Below, piece by piece: positions 1 to 5,902 of a DNA stretch of 7,020 nt (its first letter is position 1; each line of letters begins with the position of its first letter). This stretch comes from Muribaculaceae bacterium (lineage in GTDB: Bacteria > Bacteroidota > Bacteroidia > Bacteroidales > Muribaculaceae). A program made the position numbers and the translations under genes. A model generated the notes under the pieces. It ran no database searches, had not been told where the DNA came from, and worked only from the letters and a program-made list of their open reading frames with translations. The stretch covers positions 1-7,020 of the forward strand of contig VSPF01000145.1 of assembly GCA_009775195.1 (NCBI GenBank), in the 5' to 3' direction.

Positions 1-2181
1 CGTGTTCATAATCACATCCTGACCCATATTGGAGGTCATGATGATAATGGTGTTCTTGAAGTCGACCACGCGCCCCTGGCCGTCGGTCATGCGACCGTCG
101 TCGAGAACCTGCAAGAGTGTTTCAAACACCTTTGGGTGCGCCTTTTCGATTTCATCGAAAAGCACTACCGAATATGGCTTGCGCCGCACGGCCTCGGTAA
201 GCTGACCGCCCTGGTCGTAGCCCACATATCCCGGAGGGGCACCGAAGAGGCGTGCCACGGAGTGCTCTTGCTGATACTCACTCATGTCGATGCGCACCAT
301 CATATCCTTGCTGTCGAAGAGATATTGCGCCAGGGCCTTGCACAATTCTGTCTTGCCGACGCCGGTGGTGCCTAAGAAGAGGAACGAGCCAATCGGCTTG
401 CCGGCATCGCCAAGGCCCATACGGTTGCGGCGTATGACGTTGGCAACGGCCTTGACTGCCTTGTCCTGACCTACGACAGAGCCGTGTAGCGATGACTCGA
501 TATTGCGCAGCTTCTCGGTCTCCTCCTGATTGAGGTTGGTCATCGGTATGCCGGTCCATGCCGTCACCACACGCATGATATCGCCCTCGTCGAGAGCACT
601 TTTGAGCAAGCTGCCCTCGCCGCTGAGTTCGAGCGACATGGCCTCGATGTTCTCCCTGATGGCCTCGGCAGTGCGCTGCATCTGCAGGGCCTCGGTATAT
701 CGGCCCTGTTCCTCGGCAGCCTGGCGGTTGGTCTCGGTACGTTCGAGCTCCTGACGGGCCTCGTGTATGCGCTGCATACGGGCACGGGCATTGCGCCAAC
801 GCGCGTTCATAGTGTTCTCCTGTTCGCGCAGGTCGGCAATCTCGTGGTCGAGGGCGGCGAGGCTTTCGTTGTCGGGGTCTTCCTGGCGAATGGCCTCGCG
901 CTCTATTTCCTTGTCGCGAATTTTACGCTTGAGCAGTTCGAGTTCTACTGGGGCCGACGATATATCGAGCCTCATGCTCGATGCGGCCTCGTCGAGCAGG
1001 TCGATGGCCTTGTCGGGCAAGAAACGGTCGGAGATATAGCGGTGCGACAGGTTCACAGCCGCCACAATGGCCTCGTCGAGGATTTTGATGTGGTGATGAC
1101 CCTCGAAGCGTTTTTTGATACCGCGCATGATTGTTATGGCCGTATCGGGGTCGGGCTCCTCGACAAGCACTTTCTGAAAACGGCGCTCGAAAGCCTTGTC
1201 TTTCTCGATATATTTTCGGTATTCGTCGAGCGTGGTGGCACCAATAATTTTTATAAGACCACGGGCCATCTCGGGCTTGAGGATGTTGGCGGCATCCATA
1301 CCACCGCCACCCCCGCCAATCAGCAGGTGTATTTCGTCGATAAACAGCACTACCGACGGGTCGGTCTTGACTTCCTCGATAAGTTTTTTGAGTCTTTCCT
1401 CGAGTTCGCCCTGCGCGCCGGCCCCGGCCACCATGCCGCTGAAGTCGAGGCTGAAGAGCTTGATGCCGCGCAGCTCCTCGGGCACGTCGCCCTGATGCAG
1501 GCGGTGCGCCAGCCCCTCGACTATGGCAGTCTTGCCCGTGCCGGGCTCGCCGACGAGTATGGGATTATTCTTTGTCTTGCGCGAAATAATTTGCAACACG
1601 CGGCGCACCTCGGTATCGCGGCCTATTACCGGCTCAATCTGTCCCTCGGCGGCAGCACGGACGAGGTCGGTGGCATATCGGCGAAGGTTAGGCAAGCCGC
1701 TGTCGGATGCGCCGCCTGCCGTCGGATTCGATATATTGCCGTTGCGGAACGTCGTCACAGCCGACTCGAGTTTTGCCGAAGTCACACCGAAACGCTTCAT
1801 GACTTCCTTTACCGGGCCTGGAACTTCGTATAAGGCCCAAAAGATATGCTCGAGGGCGACAACCTGGCTACCGCTGCGCTGTGCAAGTCGCTGCGCCGTG
1901 GTCAGCACCTGCTCGGTAGCCGGAGAGAAAGTGATGGCTCCGTCGGCACTGCCGTTGTGAGGCAGTTGCTGCATCGCGTCGCTGAGGGCTGTGAAAAAGG
2001 GCACCTTCTCGATGTTCATCTGCTCGAGGAGGAATGGCACCATGTCGCGGTCGGTCTGCATGATGGCCACAACGAGCACGGCCGGCTCGAGCGACGCATA
2101 CGAACATTGACGCGCTATGCGGTGAGCGCAGGTAATAGCCTGGCGCGAATTTTCGGTAAACTGGTTGAAATCGACGTTCAT
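1..2181 (-). CDS. ClpB-type double AAA+ unfoldase/disaggregase paralogue, C-terminus cut by window edge
   Basis: ATG at 2181-2179; 727 codons are open to base 1, so roughly the last 130 of the usual 860 or so residues are missing. Domains in order: Clp N-domain (about 1-145); AAA+ D1 with Walker A GEPGTGKT (211-218), Walker B VVLFIDE (277-283) and arginine pair 333-334; coiled-coil M-domain (about 405-530); AAA+ D2 with Walker A GTTGVGKT (604-611), pore loop GYVGY (651-655) and Walker B VVLFDE (672-677). The M-domain argues for ClpB rather than ClpA/ClpC, and I see no ClpP-binding loop in the visible part. Oddities: the D1 pore loop, usually AGAKY(K/R)GEFEER, reads AGAGAQGELEER (252-263), losing the Tyr; a six-glycine run (289-294) replaces the usual VGAG segment after Walker B. 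I infer a specialised paralogue rather than the housekeeping ClpB. It follows the E1-like gene after 88 bases on the same strand. Family ClpB: confident. Role with the E1/E2/JAMM genes: inference. Confidence 0.93.
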   Translation of the reverse strand, partial: MNVDFNQFTENSRQAITCAHRIARQCSYASLEPAVLVVAIMQTDRDMVPFLLEQMNIEKVPFFTALSDAMQQLPHNGSADGAITFSPATEQVLTTAQRLAQRSGSQVVALEHIFWALYEVPGPVKEVMKRFGVTSAKLESAVTTFRNGNISNPTAGGASDSGLPNLRRYATDLVRAAAEGQIEPVIGRDTEVRRVLQIISRKTKNNPILVGEPGTGKTAIVEGLAHRLHQGDVPEELRGIKLFSLDFSGMVAGAGAQGELEERLKKLIEEVKTDPSVVLFIDEIHLLIGGGGGGMDAANILKPEMARGLIKIIGATTLDEYRKYIEKDKAFERRFQKVLVEEPDPDTAITIMRGIKKRFEGHHHIKILDEAIVAAVNLSHRYISDRFLPDKAIDLLDEAASSMRLDISSAPVELELLKRKIRDKEIEREAIRQEDPDNESLAALDHEIADLREQENTMNARWRNARARMQRIHEARQELERTETNRQAAEEQGRYTEALQMQRTAEAIRENIEAMSLELSGEGSLLKSALDEGDIMRVVTAWTGIPMTNLNQEETEKLRNIESSLHGSVVGQDKAVKAVANVIRRNRMGLGDAGKPIGSFLFLGTTGVGKTELCKALAQYLFDSKDMMVRIDMSEYQQEHSVARLFGAPPGYVGYDQGGQLTEAVRRKPYSVVLFDEIEKAHPKVFETLLQVLDDGRMTDGQGRVVDFKNTIIIMTSNMGQDVIMNT

Positions 2182-2189
2182 ATATTGTT

Positions 2190-2244
2190 GGTTAAAGGTT
2201 AAAGGTTAAGGGTTAACGAGCGAGTCTTAACCTTTAACCTTAAG
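2190..2244. repeat. Heptamer tandem repeat forming a perfect 16-bp inverted repeat between the E1-like gene and clpB-like gene
   Basis: Four tandem heptamers GGTTAAA, GGTTAAA, GGTTAAG, GGTTAAC occupy 2190-2217. A second, inverted set occupies 2226-2244. Bases 2195-2210 are the exact reverse complement of 2226-2241, with a 15-base spacer. The structure ends 8 bases before the clpB-like ATG, so it would lie in its leader or act on readthrough from the E1-like gene. There is no T tract of intrinsic-terminator type. I see no TAnnTTTG promoter in this gap. Function unknown. Confidence 0.85.
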
Positions 2245-2263
2245 CGAACTTGCAGAATTTACG

Positions 2264-2285
2264 CGAAGCCTACTCACCGGCTTCG
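2264..2285 (-). other. Hairpin overlapping the stop codon of the E1-like gene
   Basis: CGAAGCC (2264-2270) and GGCTTCG (2279-2285) are perfectly complementary 7-base arms around an 8-base loop. The TAG stop (2272-2270) lies partly in one arm. No T tract follows on the minus strand, so it is a weak terminator candidate; it could instead affect mRNA stability or be chance. Confidence 0.35.
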
Positions 2286-3568
2286 GCGTTCATTCTTGAA
2301 ATTTCCTCGAGGAGGGCGAGGTCTTCGTCGGGGGCATTGGTGTCGAGGGCGGCCTGCACTCCGCACAGTGCGCAATCCTCGTCGCGCTTGATATGCGCGC
2401 CATACCAGCGCATAATCGTGGGCATGGCACCGGCACTGGGCATGGGCGCCCAGTTGGCATGGCGGCGTTCGCGACGGTTGGCCCACATATAATAGTTGTA
2501 GACAAGCTCGTTTTCGAGCGACGAGATGCCGGTGTCGATGCCGCGCGACAGTTCGACGAGGGTAAGCTTGACCATCATGTTGCAAATAGGCTCGATATCG
2601 CTCGACAGGCCCACCTGCACCACGGCGTCGGCATCCTGGGCCGACATATACGATGCTATGCGGCCGTCGCGACGGGCCGAAGCCTCGTCGGTGATTTCTT
2701 CGTCACCCTGGCCGAACCACCCGTTGCCGATGAGGCAGCAGTAGCAGGCACCGCCCGGGCGGTATATAAACACGTCGCCCCCCTCGGCCCTTGTCACAGC
2801 GCGGCCAAAGATGCCGATGCGGCCCTGTTCGACCAAGGTCTTAGAGAGGTTGAAGCGGCTCTCGTTATTGTCGGTGGCACAGATTACGATATCGGCCTTG
2901 CGCACCTCTTCGGCCATGAGGTCGAGGTGACGGTTGATGTTGATGGGGAAGCGGTCGACCTCGGCGTAGGGGTTCTTGCCGAGTATGGCGTCGCGTATGG
3001 CGTCGGTCTTGAGGCGTCCGAGCTCGTTGAGCACACATGTGTGGCGCATGAGGTTGTGGAGCTCTACGCGGTCGAAGTCCATCAGGGCGAAGCTGCCCAC
3101 GCCGGCCTTGGCCAGCTCGATGGCAATCTGGCTTCCGAAGCTGCCCAGCCCGACAATCATGACTCGCTTGTCGGCGAGGGCGCCGACCTCGAGTATGCCC
3201 TTGCTGCGCGAGAAGAGTTCGCTGCGGGCCGGGATAAGGCTTGCCGGGTGCTCCTTAAAGCCGTCTTCGCCAGAAATGAAGACTTTCGGCCCGGCATCGG
3301 GATTGACTACGACTACGTATGCCGCATCGGCGGGAGAGGCGGGCATAGAACGTGCAAAAAGTACCTTGGCAGAGGTGCCGAAAGCATGGGTGACGGGGTT
3401 GAGATGGAGGTGCACAACCTTTTCGCCCTCCCATTCGTAGGCTATGCCTGAAGCTGTGGGAGCCTCGGAGAGGAGAAAAGACTGCAGCTCTTCGTTGTCA
3501 AGATAGATGATAGGAAGGCTGAGTGCGTCGGGGGCGACAGGCAATGAACCTTCGATGGGAGTTTGCAT
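2270..3568 (-). CDS. E1-like (ThiF/UBA superfamily) ubiquitin-like protein activating adenylyltransferase
   Basis: 432 residues from ATG 3568-3566; a TTG two codons upstream is a less likely start. E1-like enzymes adenylate the C-terminus of a ubiquitin-like protein using ATP and Mg and may then hold it as a thioester. Visible motifs: nucleotide-binding GLGSFG (140-145); DFD (164-166) and the N-L-M-R box (172-175) for ATP and Mg contacts; Lys187; TDNNESR (232-238); two CxxC zinc pairs, CYCC (275-278) and CALC (399-402). Cys329 in the later half is a possible thioester residue, but I cannot assign it. An N-terminal extension of about 120 residues precedes the Rossmann fold and is not recognised; a short linker rich in Arg and Ser joins them. 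The gene follows the 61-residue gene after 76 bases and precedes the clpB-like gene. The neighbouring E2-like and JAMM genes argue for protein conjugation rather than thiamine or molybdopterin sulfur transfer. A role in cofactor synthesis is less likely because no ThiS/MoaD or ThiG-type gene is present. Confidence 0.92.
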   Translation of the reverse strand: MQTPIEGSLPVAPDALSLPIIYLDNEELQSFLLSEAPTASGIAYEWEGEKVVHLHLNPVTHAFGTSAKVLFARSMPASPADAAYVVVVNPDAGPKVFISGEDGFKEHPASLIPARSELFSRSKGILEVGALADKRVMIVGLGSFGSQIAIELAKAGVGSFALMDFDRVELHNLMRHTCVLNELGRLKTDAIRDAILGKNPYAEVDRFPININRHLDLMAEEVRKADIVICATDNNESRFNLSKTLVEQGRIGIFGRAVTRAEGGDVFIYRPGGACYCCLIGNGWFGQGDEEITDEASARRDGRIASYMSAQDADAVVQVGLSSDIEPICNMMVKLTLVELSRGIDTGISSLENELVYNYYMWANRRERRHANWAPMPSAGAMPTIMRWYGAHIKRDEDCALCGVQAALDTNAPDEDLALLEEISRMNAEAGE

Positions 3569-3577
3569 GTGCAATAA

Positions 3578-3591
3578 ATGGTTGATGGTTA
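3578..3591. repeat. Two tandem ATGGTTR heptamers in the leader of the E1-like gene
   Basis: ATGGTTG (3578-3584) is followed directly by ATGGTTA (3585-3591), 9 bases from the E1-like ATG. They resemble units of the larger heptamer arrays at 2190-2244 and 5957-6114 and may be a short or decayed version. Two units alone could be chance. Confidence 0.35.
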
Positions 3592-3612
3592 GAAATCAGT
3601 ATAATTTTGTGC

Positions 3613-3637
3613 CCGGGGCGCCGTAAAGACGCCCCGG
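3613..3637 (-). terminator. GC-rich hairpin after the 61-residue gene, possible terminator or attenuator
   Basis: CCGGGGCG (3613-3620) pairs perfectly with CGCCCCGG (3630-3637) around a 9-base loop. It starts 7 bases after the TGA of the 61-residue gene. On the minus strand only a weak A/T stretch (ACAAAATTATA) follows rather than a T run, so it could be a partial terminator, an mRNA 3'-end stabiliser or a processing boundary. It would let the E1-like gene be expressed less than the upstream genes. Confidence 0.5.
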
Positions 3638-3644
3638 CTAAGAC

Positions 3645-3830
3645 TCAGGCCGCGAAGCCCTGCTCGGTCATTTCGGTCACGACAGTGCCCTGGCTGTTGT
3701 TGCTTTCGCCACGGGCAACCTGCTCGAATTCGCCGGTCACGGGGTTGTATACGAGGTCTTTCATGCTGCGGCCGGCGGTTTCGGGACGGCCCTGGCGGCG
3801 TACTTCTTCGCCAAATTCGATATCGTTCAT
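3645..3830 (-). CDS. 61-residue acidic protein of unknown family between the E2-like and E1-like genes
   Basis: I do not recognise this protein. The ATG at 3830-3828 is preferred over an upstream in-frame TTG at 3860, which lies inside a hairpin. The product has 61 residues, with about 11 Asp/Glu and 6 Lys/Arg, no signal peptide, no membrane segment and no cysteine. A turn-like segment YNPVTGEFE (28-36) precedes a Ser/Asn/Gly-rich, probably flexible stretch (41-49). The C-terminus is TEQGFAA, with a single Gly58 and no Gly-Gly. It is shorter than a normal beta-grasp ubiquitin-like protein (about 70-80 residues). Its position between E2-like and E1-like genes on the same strand suggests a dedicated substrate, adaptor or divergent modifier, which is inference only. 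Gaps are 114 bases upstream and 76 downstream. Evidence that it is a real gene is its position, a proper ATG and the hairpin just after the stop. Confidence 0.7.
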   Translation of the reverse strand: MNDIEFGEEVRRQGRPETAGRSMKDLVYNPVTGEFEQVARGESNNSQGTVVTEMTEQGFAA

Positions 3831-3856
3831 AGTGATTAGTTGTTTATTTAGGTTTC

Positions 3857-3873
3857 GCAAGTCTATGACTTGC
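3857..3873 (-). other. Short perfect hairpin in the leader of the 61-residue gene
   Basis: GCAAGTC (3857-3863) and GACTTGC (3867-3873) are perfect 7-base arms with a 3-base loop. It lies 26 bases upstream of the ATG at 3830 within the gap after the E2-like gene. No T run follows, so it is more likely a leader structure or operator-like palindrome than a terminator. May be chance. Confidence 0.4.
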
Positions 3874-3883
3874 TCACTGTTAA

Positions 3884-3904
3884 TAGTTTATCGTTTAGTG
3901 GTTA
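3884..3904. repeat. Degenerate heptamer repeat between the E2-like and 61-residue genes
   Basis: TAGTTTA, TCGTTTA and GTGGTTA follow each other in heptamer phase at 3884-3904. They share the GTTTA/GGTTA core with the arrays at 2190-2244 and 5957-6114. Following bases are less regular. Read as a decayed copy; low certainty. Confidence 0.3.
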
Positions 3905-3944
3905 GCCTTAGTTCGCTAATTGTTTTCGCTTATAAATAAGTTTC

Positions 3945-4373
3945 TTATCTCTGGTGGTTGAGGTAGTAGTCCATCGGCTTGCCGGTCTTGAGGTGCAGCT
4001 CGTAGATTTCGAGCCACAGGCGGCATTTGATATATATTTTGTAGAGCGACACGCGGTATGACCACGAGGCCGAGCCGTAATGACAGATGCGCGTAAAACC
4101 GTACTTGGTGCTGAGGGTGTGCATGGCGGCGGAAGGAGAGTCCATCACGGCACCGTCCTTGGTGCGGAGCATCTTGGTCACATATACCTCGGGGACATTC
4201 TGGGGGTAATTGGCAAGGTCTATGCGGATGGTATAAGCCTTGCCATGATTTGTCATCACGCCCATCACCAGGTAGGGGTTGGCCGTGTGCATGTCCATAA
4301 AGCGGTAGGCCGTAGAGGGGAGATAGGTACTGAGCACCTCGTTCTCCATTTGGTATCGTTGTTGGTCAAGCAT
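3945..4373 (-). CDS. E2-like ubiquitin-conjugating (UBC-fold) protein
   Basis: 142 residues from ATG 4373-4371, close to the usual E2 core length. E2 enzymes take the activated ubiquitin-like protein from an E1 onto a catalytic cysteine and pass it to a target. Visible in order: N-terminal helix region (about 3-20); strand region ending in NYPQNVPEVYV (55-65), the Y-P...P-x-V signature of UBC folds; His85; RICHYG with candidate catalytic Cys97 (95-100); Trp104 seven residues later; and helices containing the W-L-E-I-Y-E segment (120-125), like the final helices of bacterial E2 families. Cys117 is the only other cysteine and sits in a helix, so it is a poorer candidate. There is no HPN motif of eukaryotic E2s. 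The gene lies 61 bases after the JAMM gene and has no clear promoter of its own, so it is probably co-transcribed. The fold is inferred from motif pattern, without alignment. Confidence 0.82.
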   Translation of the reverse strand: MLDQQRYQMENEVLSTYLPSTAYRFMDMHTANPYLVMGVMTNHGKAYTIRIDLANYPQNVPEVYVTKMLRTKDGAVMDSPSAAMHTLSTKYGFTRICHYGSASWSYRVSLYKIYIKCRLWLEIYELHLKTGKPMDYYLNHQR

Positions 4374-4434
4374 GGTATGTCTCGTTGTTTTTTAATGTAT
4401 ACGTCTTATTTCAAATTTTTTCGATAAAAATTCA

Positions 4435-5553
4435 TCATTTTAACAATTGCTTTTTCACCTGCTCCACAGTCACCTTGGTATCGGCAGGCTTCGGGGCTTC
4501 CGGCTCTTCGAGGTCGTCGGCCGCAATCGGAGGCGGCAGTTGTCCGCAGAGACGCTTCACACAGGTAATGAACCGGTCGGCAATCTCGCCCTCGGCCGGC
4601 CATACGTCGCGGGCAAGCGGAGCGGCGGCAGCAAGGTTCTCGGGCAAGGCGACGGCCTTGACACGCAATGCTTCGGGCACATAGATTTCGGGAGCCTCAT
4701 CGGGGAAAGCTTCGGGGAAATAAGCCTCGAAGACCTCGTTGGCATTGTACGGCAGGGACATACTCACTGTCACATGGCCCAGGTCGTCGAGCTGCACCGA
4801 CGGTGCTCCTCCGACAAAGTCGACAAGGAAGTCGATGATTTTTTTGAGCTGCAGGTTGTTGCCCTTGTCTTTGAGCCAATAGTCGCGCGAATACGCCGGG
4901 GTGGAGCTCTTGGGGCGGTTCACCGCTATATAATTGTCGCCATGGTTCGCGCGGCGCGTATATGGGTGCTCGAGCCTGTTGCCGAGGCGGCGGTCGACAA
5001 GGGGACGGAAGGGGCTCTCCTGCTCGTTGATTACCCACGCGGCCTGCACGTAGTTGCGCAAATCTTCCTCATGGAAGTTAAATGCGTTGAGGGTCGACGC
5101 CGTGCGCGTGCAGTTGCCGATACACAGCAGGAAACGGCGCAGGCCCACATCGCGTATGCTGTTAATCATCGTCGAGGCATCGTGGCCGCTGGGGTGTGCC
5201 AGCCCCAGCTGATGGTGCGAATGCCATTCACCAATATGCTGCAGCGAATATATGTCAATCAGCTCCTGGCCGATTGACTTGAGATAGTCGACATCCTGGT
5301 TGAAAAATGTCACCTGGTGATTAGCATTGCGTCCCGGGCCTATGGCGTAGAGCACCACGGGTATGCCCGTGCCCGTCCAAAAGCCAAAGAGCTGGCCGCC
5401 GGTCTCTATGTCGGGATAGTCGAGTATGCAGCGTGATATATAGTCAAACTCGCTGCGGTAGATAATAGCGAGTGGCGCGGGTCGGCGCTCGTCGACATGG
5501 AATTCGTCGACGTATACCGGCCCATCATTGCCTGAACGGTGATTTTTTGCCAT
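4435..5553 (-). CDS. JAMM/JAB (Mov34/MPN) metalloprotease fused to an E2/RWD-like domain
   Basis: 372 residues from ATG 5553-5551. An in-frame TTG at 5586 would add 11 residues, but it lies inside the promoter -7 element, so the ATG is preferred. JAMM enzymes are zinc isopeptidases that remove or mature ubiquitin-like proteins. Domain 1 (about 25-165): Glu50 in ETGGQLFG, then WHSHHQLGLAHPSGHD with His111, His113, Ser122 and Asp125. The His-to-Asp spacing is 11 residues, one more than the common spacing of 10. A linker (about 170-230) is rich in Arg, Asn and Pro. Domain 2 (about 235-340) shows YFPEAFPDEAPEIYV (278-292), the same proline pattern as the E2-like neighbour, but no Cys follows where the E2 active site would be, so it looks like an inactive E2 variant. 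The acidic Pro/Ala tail ends with a short basic helix. First gene after the promoter at 5584-5614. Confidence 0.92.
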   Translation of the reverse strand: MAKNHRSGNDGPVYVDEFHVDERRPAPLAIIYRSEFDYISRCILDYPDIETGGQLFGFWTGTGIPVVLYAIGPGRNANHQVTFFNQDVDYLKSIGQELIDIYSLQHIGEWHSHHQLGLAHPSGHDASTMINSIRDVGLRRFLLCIGNCTRTASTLNAFNFHEEDLRNYVQAAWVINEQESPFRPLVDRRLGNRLEHPYTRRANHGDNYIAVNRPKSSTPAYSRDYWLKDKGNNLQLKKIIDFLVDFVGGAPSVQLDDLGHVTVSMSLPYNANEVFEAYFPEAFPDEAPEIYVPEALRVKAVALPENLAAAAPLARDVWPAEGEIADRFITCVKRLCGQLPPPIAADDLEEPEAPKPADTKVTVEQVKKQLLK

Positions 5554-5583
5554 TGTGGGGGTGAAGTTGATGATTGGAGTCTG

Positions 5584-5614
5584 CAAATGTAAACATTTTT
5601 TTGATATGCCCCAA
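5584..5614 (-). promoter_or_regulatory. Bacteroidetes-type promoter for the JAMM-E2-E1 cluster
   Basis: On the minus strand, TTG (5614-5612), a 20-base spacer and TACATTTG (5591-5584) match the Bacteroidetes -33 TTTG / -7 TAnnTTTG consensus. The expected start of transcription lies near 5575-5580, leaving a leader of about 25 bases before the ATG at 5553. No comparable promoter is seen in the later gaps, which supports a single operon starting here. Confidence 0.72.
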
Positions 5615-5677
5615 CATTTGATAGCTGTTTAACATTTTAACTTAACACTACTTAGCTGCGTATACTCAACATCAGTT

Positions 5678-5881
5678 TTACTGCCTGTACCGATAATCGA
5701 TGCCGAATAACGCGCCGGCAAAAGTGAGGGTCTCGCCGAAGGCTACGAGTACTGACGAGTCGATTTCGCCGGCAGGGGCTACGATAAAGCCGGCAATCAA
5801 AAGACCGGCGCCCACACCGCACATGGCGACGGCACATATCAGTTGGGCGAGGCCGTGACGTTCGTTTCGAGGTTGCTCCAT
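5678..5881 (-). CDS. Small two-helix membrane protein, unknown function
   Basis: 67 residues from ATG 5881-5879. A short charged N-terminus (1-10) is followed by hydrophobic segment LAQLICAVAMCGVGAGLLIA (11-30, continuing to 35), a short polar turn APAGEIDSS (35-43), a second hydrophobic segment (44-61) and a charged tail IDYRYRQ. This predicts a hairpin of two membrane helices in the inner membrane. From memory, unverified, small proteins with a G-E-I-x-x-S-V-L and G-x-D-Y pattern occur near phage-like or mobile DNA in Bacteroidales, sometimes as holin candidates. No endolysin or phage gene is present here, so that role is not supported. It ends 125 bases before the JAMM gene, which has its own promoter. 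Membership in the Ubl cluster is uncertain. Confidence 0.75.
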   Translation of the reverse strand: MEQPRNERHGLAQLICAVAMCGVGAGLLIAGFIVAPAGEIDSSVLVAFGETLTFAGALFGIDYRYRQ

Positions 5882-5902
5882 GACTTTTTTGGTACAAAAA
5901 TA

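Noticed and set aside
763..1833. Long plus-strand open frame opposite the clpB-like gene
   Set aside because: It is antisense to a gene with clear ClpB motifs; its composition is that of a reverse shadow in GC-rich coding DNA and it shows no family motif.
2393..3451. Long plus-strand open frame opposite the E1-like gene
   Set aside because: Antisense to a gene with intact E1 motifs; His/Val/Ala-rich shadow product with no promoter.
2270..3568. Thiamine or molybdopterin ThiF/MoeB
   Set aside because: No ThiS/MoaD, ThiG or related genes nearby; E2-like and JAMM neighbours point to protein conjugation.
4447..5277. Plus-strand open frame opposite the JAMM gene
   Set aside because: Antisense to a gene with the intact JAMM motif; no independent support.
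1..5553. Type VI secretion locus with ClpV
   Set aside because: No sheath, tube or baseplate genes, and the AAA+ protein has ClpB-type N- and M-domains.
2270..5553. CBASS with Cap2/Cap3
   Set aside because: E1 and E2 are separate proteins and no CD-NTase or effector gene lies in the window; one beyond the edges cannot be excluded.
5895..5902. Promoter -7 element TATTTTTG for the small membrane protein
   Set aside because: It fits TAnnTTTG but no TTG lies 19-21 bases upstream; the bases there are the GC hairpin, and the start site would fall about 5 bases from the ATG. The T tract of a terminator explains it better.
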